A stretch of 64,000 nucleotides of DNA from Franzmannia qiaohouensis (GCF_031451695.1 NZ_JARWAM010000006.1:1-64000); one strand, 5' to 3'; positions 8,242 to 16,719 are shown, counted from the first letter of the stretch. Made by a program: numbers and translations. Notes: generated from the sequence alone by a model not told the origin.

Positions 8242-9087
8242 TCAGACCAGCCCGGCGGCGGCCAGGCTATCGCGCATCTCGGCCGGCGCATGGGGCGCCG
8301 CCTGGCGAAACAGCCGATAGAAGTTGGCGGTGGTCTGCATCGCCACTTCATCGACGCTGATGCCGCGCTCGGCGGCGATGCACTCGGCCACCTCGACCAC
8401 CCAGGCCGGCTGGTTGGACGCACCGCGATGCGGCACCGGTGCCAGGTAGGGGCTGTCGGTCTCGATCAGCAGGCGATCGAGGGGGATCTGGCGCGCCAGT
8501 TCGCGCAGCGCGCCGGCATTGCGGAAGGTGATGATCCCCGACAGCGAGATATAGAAGCCGTGGCGCACCGCCTCCCGCGCCATGCCGAGGTCCTCGGTAA
8601 AGCAGTGCAGCACGCCGCCGACAGCCGGGTCGGTGTGCGCCTTGATCAGTTCCAGCGTCTCGTCCCGGGCATCGCGGGTGTGGATGATCACCGGCAGCTC
8701 GAGCTCGCTGGCGGCGATCAGCTGGCGGCGAAAGCGCTCGCGCTGGACCTCACGGCTGGGTACCGTCTCGGGCGAGCGCTGCAGGTAGTGATAGTCGAGG
8801 CCGCATTCGCCGATGGCTACCGCCGTGAAGCGCTCGGCCACCTCCTTGATGGCCTCGACGCTAGGCTCCTCATCCACCCGGTGCAGCGGGTGCACGCCGG
8901 CAGAGATCACCACGTCGTGGTGGTCACGGGCAATGGCGGCGACCGCGGGGACCTCCTCGAGGGTCACGCCGATAGCCAGAAACTGTCTTACCCCACGTTC
9001 TCGGGCAGCGTCCAGCGCGGCGCCGAGGTCGCCGTCGAAGGCGCTGAGGTCGAGTCGGTCGAGATGGCAGTGCGAGTCTACGAACAT
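8242..9087 (-). CDS. tatD: TatD/YcfH-family metal-dependent deoxyribonuclease
   Basis: 281-residue amidohydrolase-fold hydrolase. Metal ligands are visible as HCH at residues 6-8 (VDSHCHLD), Glu94 in AIGECGLDY, HTRDA, HCF in GVLHCFTEDL and the final IETDSPYLAP aspartate. Family members show 3'-5' DNase activity on single strands and act in oxidative-damage repair. In E. coli the orthologue ycfH also follows holB; here pilZ lies between, as in Pseudomonas. No strong ribosome binding site precedes the ATG at 9087. Confidence 0.93.
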   Translation of the reverse strand: MFVDSHCHLDRLDLSAFDGDLGAALDAARERGVRQFLAIGVTLEEVPAVAAIARDHHDVVISAGVHPLHRVDEEPSVEAIKEVAERFTAVAIGECGLDYHYLQRSPETVPSREVQRERFRRQLIAASELELPVIIHTRDARDETLELIKAHTDPAVGGVLHCFTEDLGMAREAVRHGFYISLSGIITFRNAGALRELARQIPLDRLLIETDSPYLAPVPHRGASNQPAWVVEVAECIAAERGISVDEVAMQTTANFYRLFRQAAPHAPAEMRDSLAAAGLV

Positions 9088-9126
9088 GCGCTGAGATACC
9101 AGATCGATGAGTGAAGAGCGGCGGCG

Positions 9127-9462
9127 CTAGAGGGTATAGGTCCCGGCACCCTTGTCCAGCTGCCCCGCCAGATGCGTTTCGATGCGATCGCGAACGGCCT
9201 TGTCGTCGGCGCTGAAGTGCACGCCGATCCCCGGCCGACGGCGCCCCGAGACCCCCGGCGGCGAGATCCACACCACCTGTCCGGTGACCGGCAGGCGATC
9301 GCTCTCGCCGGGCAGCGTGAGCAGCAGGAAGACCTCCTGGCCGAGCTCATAGCGGGCCTCGGTGGGCACGAAGATGCCGCCGCGTTCCAGCGACGGCATA
9401 TAGGCCTGCAGCAGCGTCGGCACGTCGGGAATCGGCAGTGACAGGGCTTTCTGAGCGGCCAT
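9127..9462 (-). CDS. pilZ: PilZ-domain protein, type IV pilus biogenesis PilZ-like
   Basis: Small PilZ-domain protein of about 111 residues. AYMPSLERGGIFVPT and VTGQVVWISPPG match Pseudomonas PilZ, the family's founding member, needed for type IV pilus assembly. The cyclic-di-GMP motifs RxxxR and D-x-S-x-x-G are not visible, as in true PilZ, so nucleotide binding is doubtful. I chose the ATG at 9462 (AGAGG 9 bases upstream). An in-frame GTG at 9495 overlaps the holB stop (GTGA) and would add 11 residues. The holB-pilZ-tatD order matches Pseudomonas. Confidence 0.85.
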   Translation of the reverse strand: MAAQKALSLPIPDVPTLLQAYMPSLERGGIFVPTEARYELGQEVFLLLTLPGESDRLPVTGQVVWISPPGVSGRRRPGIGVHFSADDKAVRDRIETHLAGQLDKGAGTYTL

Positions 9463-9491
9463 GGGCGATGCCTCTTGGGTATCCGGGGGAG

Positions 9492-10478
9492 TCACGAACG
9501 CAGCAGCGCCGACCAGCGCACCAGCCAGGCTTCCAGCACCAGCTGAGGATTGGGATTACCGCCCACCGCCAGCAGGTGGCGCTGCTCCTGAGCATAGTCG
9601 AGCAGCCGGAACCAGTCGTGGATGCGCGCGTTCTTGACCGCCTGGCGATAGAGCGGCAGCAGGTCGGGATTGCGCAGCTCGCGGCGGTCTCCCGACAGCC
9701 CCAGCCGAATCAGGTCCTCGAGCCAGGCGATACCGTACCACAGGATGCGCTCCACCGATTGCCCCGAGAGCCGCGAGGCCTCGGCCACCGGTTCGGCACC
9801 GCGCACCAGCGCATCGAACAGCTCGTGCAGGGTCTGGCGCAGCGCCCGCGCCTCGGGTTCGGCCATCTCGCGGGCCAGCAGCGGCAGCCCGCCCGCGGCC
9901 GTGAGCCAGAACGGCGCTTCATCGGCATCGCCGAGTTCCGCGCCGAGCCACTCCAGGCACGCCGCCGCCGGCGGTATCGCCAAGTTCCACTGCTGGCAGC
10001 GCGAGCGAATGGTGGGCAGCATGCGCGAGGGGATATCGGCCAGCAGCAGGAACAGGGTGCGCTCGCCGGGCTCCTCGAGGCTCTTGAGCAGGGCATTGGC
10101 CGCCGCCACGTTCATCGCTTCGGCCGGCTGCAGCACGATGACGCGATAGCCGCCCTGTTGGGCGGTCTGGTTGACGAAGCCGTTGACCTCGCGGATCGGG
10201 TCGATGCGGATCTGGCGACTCTTCTCCACCGGCGACACTCGCAGCAGGTCGGGGTGGTAACCCGAGGCCAGCATTGCGCAGCTGTGACAGCGGCCGCAGG
10301 CCAGCGCGCCGGGCGCCTGACACAGGCTGCGCGCCACCAGCGCCTCGGCCAGCTCCTGCTTGCCGACGCCGTGGGCACCGCTGAGCAGCAGCGCATGGGG
10401 CAGGCGCCCGGCGTCCTGCTGGGCGGTGAGTCGCTCCCACAGCGCCTGCTGCCAGGGATAAGGCGCGGGGACGCTCAT
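9492..10478 (-). CDS. holB: DNA polymerase III subunit delta'
   Basis: Clamp-loader delta' subunit (328 residues), part of the gamma/tau complex that loads the beta sliding clamp. The N-terminal AAA+ domain has a P-loop-like GAHGVGKQ (34-41) and a zinc module with cysteines at about 53, 61, 64 and 67 (ACGRCHSC). NALLKSLEEP is the usual delta' signature. The ATG at 10478 has GGAGG 8 bases upstream and overlaps the tmk stop (ATGA). tmk-holB adjacency is standard in gammaproteobacteria. Confidence 0.95.
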   Translation of the reverse strand: MSVPAPYPWQQALWERLTAQQDAGRLPHALLLSGAHGVGKQELAEALVARSLCQAPGALACGRCHSCAMLASGYHPDLLRVSPVEKSRQIRIDPIREVNGFVNQTAQQGGYRVIVLQPAEAMNVAAANALLKSLEEPGERTLFLLLADIPSRMLPTIRSRCQQWNLAIPPAAACLEWLGAELGDADEAPFWLTAAGGLPLLAREMAEPEARALRQTLHELFDALVRGAEPVAEASRLSGQSVERILWYGIAWLEDLIRLGLSGDRRELRNPDLLPLYRQAVKNARIHDWFRLLDYAQEQRHLLAVGGNPNPQLVLEAWLVRWSALLRS

Positions 10479-11200
10479 GGCGAGGCCTCCAGCAGTGCTG
10501 CCAGGCGCTCACCGAGCTGGGCCTGAACGGCGTCGAGCGACCCGCCGGCATCGATCACCGCGATGCGCTCGGGCGCCTGGGCGGCGCGCGCCAGGTAGGC
10601 CTCTCGTACGCGGCTGAAGAACGCTTCGCGCTCCTGCTCGAAGCGGTCCGGCTGCGAGCCGCGCGTGGCCAGGCGCTGGCGGGCCGCGGCAACCGGCATA
10701 TCCAGCAGCAGGGTCAGGTCGGGGCGCAGCTGGCCCTGCACGAAGTCTTCCAGGGCCGCGATGCGCGCCGCCGGCAGGCCGCGCCCGCCGCCCTGGTAGG
10801 CGAAGGTGGCATCGGTGAAGCGGTCGCACACCACCCAGGCGCCTCGCGACAGCGCCGGGCGGATCACCCGCGCCAGATGCTGGGCGCGGGCGGCGAACAC
10901 CAGCAGCAGCTCGGCATCGTCGTCCAGCGGCTCGTCGCTGGCAGGGTCGAGCAGCAGTTCGCGGATCGCTTCGGCGCGCGGCGTGCCGCCCGGCTCGCGG
11001 CTGCGTACCACCTCGATGCCGCGGGCGCTGAGCCAGTCGCAGACCCAGGCCATGTTGGTGGTCTTGCCGACCCCTTCGCCGCCTTCGAGGGTGATAAAAC
11101 GGCCTTTCTCTTGAGATCGACTCCGCTCCAGACTTTCTTGGGGACAAGCCTCCGAGGAGGCGCTATGAATACCTCCCTGTACGCTACCTACGCCATCCAT
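10475..11200 (-). CDS. tmk: Thymidylate kinase, with an N-terminal extension encoded by a repeat element
   Basis: Phosphorylates dTMP to dTDP. The core starts at GRFITLEGGEGVGKTT (Walker A), followed by SREPGGTPRAEAIRELLL, the DRF motif in CDRFTDATFAYQGGGRG, and LLLDMP. The core is about 209 residues, the normal size. No ATG, GTG or TTG lies close to it: the nearest conventional start is the ATG at 11200, which adds about 32 residues from a palindromic repeat (11140-11230). That ATG has a near-perfect AAGGAGGT 8 bases upstream, also inside the repeat. A CTG at 11129-11131 is the only compact alternative. The gene lies between mltG and holB. Confidence 0.9.
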   Translation of the reverse strand: MDGVGSVQGGIHSASSEACPQESLERSRSQEKGRFITLEGGEGVGKTTNMAWVCDWLSARGIEVVRSREPGGTPRAEAIRELLLDPASDEPLDDDAELLLVFAARAQHLARVIRPALSRGAWVVCDRFTDATFAYQGGGRGLPAARIAALEDFVQGQLRPDLTLLLDMPVAAARQRLATRGSQPDRFEQEREAFFSRVREAYLARAAQAPERIAVIDAGGSLDAVQAQLGERLAALLEASP

Positions 11201-11230
11201 GGCGTAGGACCTCCTTTCCGGCTTGTCCCC
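11140..11230. repeat. Palindromic intergenic repeat, short copy (family copy 1)
   Basis: A 91-bp element bounded by an 11-bp perfect inverted repeat: GGGGACAAGCC at 11140-11150 and GGCTTGTCCCC at 11220-11230. It contains GGAGGCGCTATGAA, shared with copy 3, and an internal 10-bp hairpin (11187-11208, CCTACGCCAT-CC-ATGGCGTAGG). It sits between mltG and the tmk core in an otherwise compact operon and appears to supply the tmk start region. Related copies lie at 19358-19512 and 39771-39949. Confidence 0.85.
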
Positions 11231-11280
11231 AGCGTCTGTCGCTAACCGATTTGAGTCGTTATGACGCATGCCCACTCCAA

Positions 11281-12282
11281 TCAGCGATTCCGTATATACC
11301 GATTGACCGCGTTATTGTGCTCGCGCAGCGTACGGGAGAAGTGATGGGTGCCGTCGCCCCGGGAGACGAAATAGAGCGTCTCGCCGGGCAGCGGGTTGAC
11401 CGCGGCCTCGAGCGAGGCTCGCCCGGGCATGGCGATGGGCGTCGGCGGCATGCCGTCGATCACATAGGTATTGTAGGGCGTGGCTTCCTGCAGGTCGGCG
11501 CGGGTGATGCGCCCATCATAGCGCTCGCCCATGCCGTAGATCACCGTGGGGTCGGTCTGCAGCCGCATGCCGGTCTGCATGCGTCGCTTGAACACCCCGG
11601 CGATCTCGCGGCGCTCTTCCGGCGCGCCGGTTTCGCGCTCGATCAGCGAGGCCATGATCAGCGCCTCATAGGGCGAGTCGATGGTCAGGTCGTCGTCGCG
11701 CGCCTCCCACACCTCTTCCAGCACCCGCTCCATACGGCTCAGTGCCTGCTGAAGGATCTCCAGGTCGCTGACGCCCTTGTGGTAGCGATAGGTATCGGGG
11801 AAGAACCAGCCCTCGGGATGCACGCCCTCGCGGTCGAGCAGCGCCATCACCTCGTCGTCGGAGAGGCCTTGGGTGCGATTGTCGAGCTTGGGGGCGTTGT
11901 CGAGCAGCTGGCGCATCTGGCGGAAGGTCCAGCCCTCGGGAATCGTCAGCGGATAGGTGACCACCCGGTCACTGCCCAGCAGCTCGATCAACTCGCGGCC
12001 GCTCATGTCCGGCTCGAGCATGTACTCACCGGCGCGCAGGCGCGGCACCGACTCGGGTTCGATCCGCGTCAGCAGGCGAAACGCCCAGTCGTCGGCAATG
12101 ATCCCACGCGCCGCCAGGTCGGCCACCACGCGATTGTAGCCGGCACCGCGCGGCACCTCGTAGAGGGTGTTCTCGGCCACCGCCAGGGGCGCCTCGAGTC
12201 GCGATTCCCAATAACGATAGCCCCCATAGACGGCGGCTGCCGCCACCACGACCAGCAACAGCAGGCCCTTGACCACTCGCAT
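11281..12282 (-). CDS. mltG: Endolytic murein transglycosylase MltG (YceG family)
   Basis: Inner-membrane lytic transglycosylase thought to terminate nascent glycan strands. The 333-residue product has one N-terminal membrane anchor (about 4-22), a LysM-like region and the YceG catalytic domain. The conserved SLIERETG at 212-219 carries the family's catalytic glutamate; LRAGEYML, IPEGWTFRQM, PEGWFFPDTY, LQTDPTVIYG and PYNTY are further signatures. The ATG at 12282 has GAGGAC 6 bases upstream. The order pabC-mltG-tmk matches E. coli. Confidence 0.94.
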   Translation of the reverse strand: MRVVKGLLLLVVVAAAAVYGGYRYWESRLEAPLAVAENTLYEVPRGAGYNRVVADLAARGIIADDWAFRLLTRIEPESVPRLRAGEYMLEPDMSGRELIELLGSDRVVTYPLTIPEGWTFRQMRQLLDNAPKLDNRTQGLSDDEVMALLDREGVHPEGWFFPDTYRYHKGVSDLEILQQALSRMERVLEEVWEARDDDLTIDSPYEALIMASLIERETGAPEERREIAGVFKRRMQTGMRLQTDPTVIYGMGERYDGRITRADLQEATPYNTYVIDGMPPTPIAMPGRASLEAAVNPLPGETLYFVSRGDGTHHFSRTLREHNNAVNRYIRNR

Positions 12283-12306
12283 CTCGTGTCCTCGATCAAT
12301 TGCGTC

Positions 12307-13104
12307 TCAGCGTATCGCCGGATAGCCCAGCAGCGCGTGCCCGGCATCCTGCAATAGGCGGTGATGTGCGTCCAGCGTCCAGCGACGCAGGCAGGCTCCT
12401 TCGGCGTCGTCGAGCTGCACCAGCGGCCATACGCCCTGCAGCGAGTTGCCCAGCCATACCGCCTCGGCGTCGAGCAGCGCTTCCGGGTCGGCCTCGACCT
12501 CGCTGATGGCCAGTGTCGACAGCAGCGCATCACGCAGGGTCCCGGCCACACCGCAGTGCGCCAGCCGCGGGCTCTCGAGGCGTCCCTGGCGCGACCAGAA
12601 CAGGTTCATGCAGGTCGCCTCGACCAGTTGCCCGTGGCTGTCGCTGAGCAGCCCCTCGGCGATGGCGTCGTCCTGCCACTCGCCTCGTGCCAGCACGTTC
12701 TCCAGGCGGTTGAGGTGCTTGATCCCGGCCAGTGCCGGCTGGCGCCCCAGGCGCAGCCGGCAGTGGCGCACCCGCACGCCGTCACGCCAGCGCTCGGGCT
12801 GCGGGGCAAAGGCGGCAAGCTGCCAGCGTAGCCGCGGTGACGGCGCAGCCGGCGGCCGGTACCCTCGCCCGCCGCTGCCACGGGTGACGATCAGCTTGAG
12901 CACGGCGAGCCCGGCTGGCGCTTCGGCACAGCAGGCGCGCAGGGTTTCGGCGTCGGGCGCGGTGAATCCCAAACGCTCGGCGCCTCGCTGCAGACGCGCC
13001 AGGTGCTCGCGCCACAGCAGCGGCTGGCCGTCACGCAGTAGCACGGTCTCGAACAGGCCGTCGCCATAGGCCAGGCCGCGATCGTCCAGGGGCAGCGGCT
13101 CCAC
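12307..13104 (-). CDS. pabC: Aminodeoxychorismate lyase
   Basis: PLP-dependent fold-type IV lyase that releases pyruvate from 4-amino-4-deoxychorismate to give p-aminobenzoate for folate. The 265-residue protein shows LDDRGLAYGDGLFETV, the PLP lysine in GIKHLNRLENVLA (Lys129), and EATCMNLFW. The start is GTG at 13104 with GAGG about 7 bases upstream, beginning at the fabF stop codon; 9 bases separate the genes. The sequence is diverged from E. coli PabC, but the fabF-pabC-mltG context is decisive. Confidence 0.9.
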   Translation of the reverse strand: MEPLPLDDRGLAYGDGLFETVLLRDGQPLLWREHLARLQRGAERLGFTAPDAETLRACCAEAPAGLAVLKLIVTRGSGGRGYRPPAAPSPRLRWQLAAFAPQPERWRDGVRVRHCRLRLGRQPALAGIKHLNRLENVLARGEWQDDAIAEGLLSDSHGQLVEATCMNLFWSRQGRLESPRLAHCGVAGTLRDALLSTLAISEVEADPEALLDAEAVWLGNSLQGVWPLVQLDDAEGACLRRWTLDAHHRLLQDAGHALLGYPAIR

Positions 13105-13113
13105 GCGGCTGCC

Positions 13114-14352
13114 TCAGGCCCGGGTGAAGATCAGCGAGCCGTTGGTACCGCCAAATCCGAACGAGTTGGACAGCGCCACGTCGATCTTCATCTCGCGGGC
13201 GGTGTGCGGTACGTAGTCGAGGTCGCAGCCCTCCTGGGGGTTGTCCAGGTTGATGGTCGGTGGCGCGACCTGATCGCGGATCGCCAGCACGCTGAACACC
13301 GCCTCAACCGCCCCGGCGGCTCCCAGCAGATGACCGATCATCGACTTGGTGGAGCTTACCGCCACCGATTCGGCGCCACTGCCCATGACCTTTCTGACCG
13401 CGCGGCTTTCGGCGAGATCGCCGGCGGGCGTGGAGGTACCGTGGGCGTTGATGTAGTCGATGTTGGCGGCGTCGATGCCGGCGTCGCGCACCGCATTCTG
13501 CATCGCCAGCGCCGCACCGCGGCCATCTTCCGGCGGCGCGGTCATGTGGTAGGCGTCATCGCTCATGCCGAAGCCCTTGAGTTCGGCGTAGATGGTCGCC
13601 CCGCGCGCCTTGGCGTGCTCGTACTCTTCGAGCACCATCACACCGGCGCCGTCGGAGAGCACGAAACCGTCGCGGTCGCGATCCCAGGGGCGGCTGGCCG
13701 CGGCAGGATCGTCGTTGCGCGTCGACAGCGCACGCGCTGCCGAGAAACCGCCCAGACCGAGCGGCGTGGTGGCCATCTCGGCGCCGCCGCAGATCATCAC
13801 GTCGGCATCGCCGTAGGCGATGGTGCGGGCGCTATAGCCGATATTGTGGGTGCCAGTGGTACAGGCAGTGGTAATCGCGATATTGGGGCCGCGAAAACCG
13901 TGCTGGATCGCCAGGTTGCCGGAGATCATGTTGATGATCGATCCGGGCACGAAGAATGGTGAGATGCGCCGTGCACCGCCCTTGTTGAGGGCGTTATGGT
14001 TGTGTTCGATCATCGGCAGCCCGCCGATCCCCGAACCGATTGCCACGCCGATGCGATCGGCGTTTTCCTCGGTGCACTCGAGGCCGGCGTCGCTGATAGC
14101 CTGCGCTCCAGCGGCCACGCCATACTGGATGAACAGGTCCATCTTGCGCGCGTCCTTGGGGTTCAGATAAGGACTGATATCGAAGTCCTTCACCGAGCCG
14201 CCGAAGCGCGTGTTGAAGCCGCTGACATCGAAATGCTCGATGGCGGCAATGCCGCTCTTGCCGGCCACAATATTCGCCCAACTCGCGTCGACGGTGTTAC
14301 CCACCGGCGTTACCAGACCGAGCCCGGTCACCACGACCCTTTTCCGAGACAT
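13114..14352 (-). CDS. fabF: Beta-ketoacyl-ACP synthase II
   Basis: Condensing enzyme that elongates acyl-ACP with malonyl-ACP and is important for C16:1 to C18:1 elongation. The 412-residue product has the Cys-His-His triad: Cys164 in TTACTTGTHN, His304 in INAHGTSTPAGD and His341 in KSMIGHLLGAAGAVE. The ATG at 14352 is preceded by GGAGGAGAG, which fixes the start against longer frames. A hairpin terminator lies upstream after acpP, and a perfect -10 hexamer at 14419-14424 suggests fabF also has its own promoter. Confidence 0.97.
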   Translation of the reverse strand: MSRKRVVVTGLGLVTPVGNTVDASWANIVAGKSGIAAIEHFDVSGFNTRFGGSVKDFDISPYLNPKDARKMDLFIQYGVAAGAQAISDAGLECTEENADRIGVAIGSGIGGLPMIEHNHNALNKGGARRISPFFVPGSIINMISGNLAIQHGFRGPNIAITTACTTGTHNIGYSARTIAYGDADVMICGGAEMATTPLGLGGFSAARALSTRNDDPAAASRPWDRDRDGFVLSDGAGVMVLEEYEHAKARGATIYAELKGFGMSDDAYHMTAPPEDGRGAALAMQNAVRDAGIDAANIDYINAHGTSTPAGDLAESRAVRKVMGSGAESVAVSSTKSMIGHLLGAAGAVEAVFSVLAIRDQVAPPTINLDNPQEGCDLDYVPHTAREMKIDVALSNSFGFGGTNGSLIFTRA

Positions 14353-14418
14353 CAGCTCTCCTCCAAACACCCTTGATGGCACGGCCACGCCAAGCAGGCT
14401 GCGTGCCGTTTTGCGCGC

Positions 14419-14424
14419 ATTATA
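14419..14424 (-). promoter_or_regulatory. Possible fabF promoter (-10 only)
   Basis: A perfect TATAAT on the minus strand, 67 bases upstream of the fabF ATG and downstream of the acpP terminator. No good -35 is visible at 16-18 bases, so it may be activator-dependent or spurious. Confidence 0.35.
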
Positions 14425-14511
14425 CCTGAACCTGAGCGGCCTGTGGCCGTCGCTGGAACATCCCCGCAACGGTCACGTCGAACCGGCTGTCAGCGGGCGT
14501 CAGCGCCATAC

Positions 14512-14549
14512 GAAAACGGGAGCCGTCCTGCTGGCAGGACGGCTCCCGT
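14512..14549 (-). terminator. Terminator or attenuator between acpP and fabF
   Basis: On the minus strand a perfect 16-bp stem (14534-14549 with 14516-14531) with a 2-base loop is followed by a short T run (TTTTCG). It probably uncouples the very abundant acpP message from fabF. Confidence 0.75.
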
Positions 14550-14597
14550 AACGGCCACTGGCCGCGATCCGACAGCGCAATACGCTGACGTCACACC

Positions 14598-14831
14598 TTA
14601 CTGGTGAGCGTTGACGTAGTCGATCGCTTCCTGAACGGTGGTGATCTTTTCGGCTTCTTCGTCGGGAATTTCAGTATCGAATTCCTCTTCGAGCGCCATC
14701 ACCAGCTCGACGGTATCCAGCGAATCGGCGCCGAGATCTTCGGTGAAGGAGGAGGTGTTCTGGATGTCCTCTTCCTTGACGTTCAGGCGCTCGGCCACAA
14801 CCTTCTTCACGCGCTCTTCGATAGTGCTCAT
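14598..14831 (-). CDS. acpP: Acyl carrier protein
   Basis: 77-residue acidic carrier protein that shuttles acyl chains for fatty acid, lipid A and phospholipid synthesis. The 4'-phosphopantetheine serine is Ser37 in LGADSLDTVELVMALEEEF; the rest (MSTIEERVKK, FDTEIPDEEAEKITTV) is near-identical to other gammaproteobacterial AcpP. The ATG at 14831 has GGAGTGA upstream. It has its own promoter (14912-14940), a leader with three tandem 13-15 bp repeats, and its own terminator, consistent with very high expression. Confidence 0.98.
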   Translation of the reverse strand: MSTIEERVKKVVAERLNVKEEDIQNTSSFTEDLGADSLDTVELVMALEEEFDTEIPDEEAEKITTVQEAIDYVNAHQ

Positions 14832-14843
14832 TATGTGGTCACT

Positions 14844-14886
14844 CCAGTCGTTCAAAATAGCCGTTGAAAATCCAGCCGTTCGAAAT
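14844..14886. repeat. Three tandem 13-15 bp repeats in the acpP leader
   Basis: CCAGTCGTTCAAAAT (14844-14858), AGCCGTTGAAAAT (14859-14871) and CCAGCCGTTCGAAAT (14872-14886) are head-to-tail imperfect copies between the acpP promoter and ribosome binding site. They may be protein-binding sites or RNA elements; I know of no matching motif. Confidence 0.6.
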
Positions 14887-14911
14887 CCGCTAGCCCAAAA
14901 AGCTGCGGGGT

Positions 14912-14940
14912 AGTGTATAGACCGCCCCAAGGCGACGCAA
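14912..14940 (-). promoter_or_regulatory. acpP: Sigma-70-type promoter for acpP
   Basis: On the minus strand, -35 TTGCGT (14935-14940) and -10 TACACT (14912-14917) are separated by exactly 17 bases. The predicted start would give a leader of about 75 nt that holds the tandem repeats. Confidence 0.55.
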
Positions 14941-14970
14941 CACGCGCGCCCCAAGGCGATCCGCGCGCAA

Positions 14971-15711
14971 TCAGCGCATGTTCATGCCACCGTTGACGTG
15001 AAGCGTCTCGCCGGTGATGTAACCCGCTGTCTCGCCGGTCAGGAAACCCACCGCAGCGGCGATCTCCTCCGGCTGGCCGAGCCGCGACAGCGGGATCTGG
15101 CCAAGCAGCATCTCGTGCTGCGCCTCGGGCAAGGCATCGGTCATGTCGGTGGCGATAAAGCCCGGCGCCACATTGTTGACGGTAATGTTACGCGACGCCA
15201 CCTCGCGCGCCAACGCGCGGGAAAAACCTTCCATGCCGGCCTTGGCCGCAGCATAGTTGCTCTGGCCAAGATTGCCCATGGTCGCCACCACCGAGCTGAT
15301 GCTGACGATACGCCCGAAGCGTGCCTTGGTCATGCCGCGCAGGCAAGCCTTGCTGACGCGATAGACAGACTTGAGGTTGGTGTCCAGCACCGAGTCCCAC
15401 TCGTCGTCCTTCATGCGCATCAGCAGATTGTCGCGGGTGATGCCGGCGTTGTTGACGAGGATGGTCGGTGCGCCGAACTCCTCGCCGATGGCCTTGATCA
15501 GCGCATCGACGCTGGCCTGGTCGGTGACATCCAGGCAGCGCCCGGCGCCCTGGATCCCCTGAGCCTTGAGATCGGCATCGATCTTCGCCGCCCCGCTTTC
15601 GCTGGTCGCCGTACCGATCACCACGCGCCCCTGGCGGCCCAGCTCATGGGCAATCGCGCGCCCGATACCGCGGCTGGCGCCGGTGACCAATGCAATTCTC
15701 GCTTCGCTCAT
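14971..15711 (-). CDS. fabG: 3-oxoacyl-ACP reductase
   Basis: NADPH-dependent short-chain dehydrogenase that reduces beta-ketoacyl-ACP in each elongation cycle. The 246-residue product has TGASRGIG (10-17), NNAG (87-90) and the catalytic Ser140, Tyr153 and Lys157 (SNYAAAKAGM). It ends in the usual ITGETLHVNGGMNM. I chose the ATG at 15711 (ACAGG upstream), which aligns with other FabG; an in-frame ATG at 15732 would add 7 residues. Confidence 0.97.
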   Translation of the reverse strand: MSEARIALVTGASRGIGRAIAHELGRQGRVVIGTATSESGAAKIDADLKAQGIQGAGRCLDVTDQASVDALIKAIGEEFGAPTILVNNAGITRDNLLMRMKDDEWDSVLDTNLKSVYRVSKACLRGMTKARFGRIVSISSVVATMGNLGQSNYAAAKAGMEGFSRALAREVASRNITVNNVAPGFIATDMTDALPEAQHEMLLGQIPLSRLGQPEEIAAAVGFLTGETAGYITGETLHVNGGMNMR

Positions 15712-15757
15712 AGCCTGTCCCGATTGAGTCATGATCCTGATCGACCGACGCCCTGCG

Positions 15758-16714
15758 TCAGCCCTGCTTGCCGGCCTCATGGGCCAGCTCGAGCGCCGCG
15801 CTCAGGCTGTCGGGGTCGTTGACCGCCAGCCCCTTGCTGCCGCGGGCGATACGCTTGTTGAGGCCGGTCAGCACCTTGCCCGGGCCGCACTCGATGAACA
15901 CCTCGGCACCCTGGGCGGCCATCGCCTCGACGCAGGCGGTCCAGCGCACCGGACGATAGAGCTGCTCGATCAGCCGCGTGCGCAGGGTATCGACATCGGC
16001 ATGCGCCAGCGCATCGACATTCTGCACCACGGTATAGCGCGGTGCACGCAGCTCGATCGCGTCCATCGCCGCTTCCAGCCGTTCGGCGGCGGGCCGCATC
16101 AGCGCACAGTGCGACGGCACCGACACCGGCAGCGGCAGCGCACGCTTGGCGCCGGCTTCCTGGCACGCCGCGATGGCGCGCTCCACTGCCGCCGCCGCGC
16201 CGGCGATCACCACCTGGCCGGGGGCATTATAGTTGACTGCCGAGACCACATCACCCTGGGCGGCCTGCTCGCAGGCCGCCTCCACGGCGGCGTCGTCGAG
16301 GCCCAGGATCGCCGCCATGGCGCCCTTGCCCGCCGGCACCGCCGCCTGCATCGCCTCGCCGCGCAGCTTGACCAGCCGTACGCCTTCGGCAAAGGTCATC
16401 ACGCCGGCGCATACCATGGCGCTGTACTCGCCCAGGCTGTGACCGGCCATCGCCGCCGGGCGCGGCCCTTCGAGCTCCTGCCACACGCGCCAGATCGCCA
16501 CGCTCGACGTCAACAGCGCCGGCTGAGTGCAGGCGGTGGCGTTGAGGTCCTCTTCAGGCCCCTCCTGCACCACGTGCCAGAGATCGTATCCCAGCGCGTC
16601 CGACGCCTCCTCGAAGGTCGTGCGCACTACGCTGTAGCGCTCCGCCAGCTCGCGCATCATGCCCATGTGCTGGGAGCCTTGTCCCGGGAACATGAGGGCC
16701 AGGGATTGAGTCAT
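15758..16714 (-). CDS. fabD: Malonyl-CoA:ACP transacylase
   Basis: Loads malonyl groups onto ACP. The 318-residue product shows FPGQGSQ (9-15), the nucleophile in AGHSLGEYSAM (Ser93), and VPSHCALM, which holds the catalytic histidine. The ATG at 16714 has AGAGGTG 6 bases upstream; the plsX stop lies at 16720. fabH, found between plsX and fabD in E. coli, is not here. Confidence 0.97.
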   Translation of the reverse strand: MTQSLALMFPGQGSQHMGMMRELAERYSVVRTTFEEASDALGYDLWHVVQEGPEEDLNATACTQPALLTSSVAIWRVWQELEGPRPAAMAGHSLGEYSAMVCAGVMTFAEGVRLVKLRGEAMQAAVPAGKGAMAAILGLDDAAVEAACEQAAQGDVVSAVNYNAPGQVVIAGAAAAVERAIAACQEAGAKRALPLPVSVPSHCALMRPAAERLEAAMDAIELRAPRYTVVQNVDALAHADVDTLRTRLIEQLYRPVRWTACVEAMAAQGAEVFIECGPGKVLTGLNKRIARGSKGLAVNDPDSLSAALELAHEAGKQG

Positions 16715-16719
16715 GGCTA

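Noticed and set aside
9127..9462. PilZ as a cyclic-di-GMP receptor
   Set aside because: The RxxxR and DxSxxG binding motifs are absent, as in the non-binding Pseudomonas PilZ.
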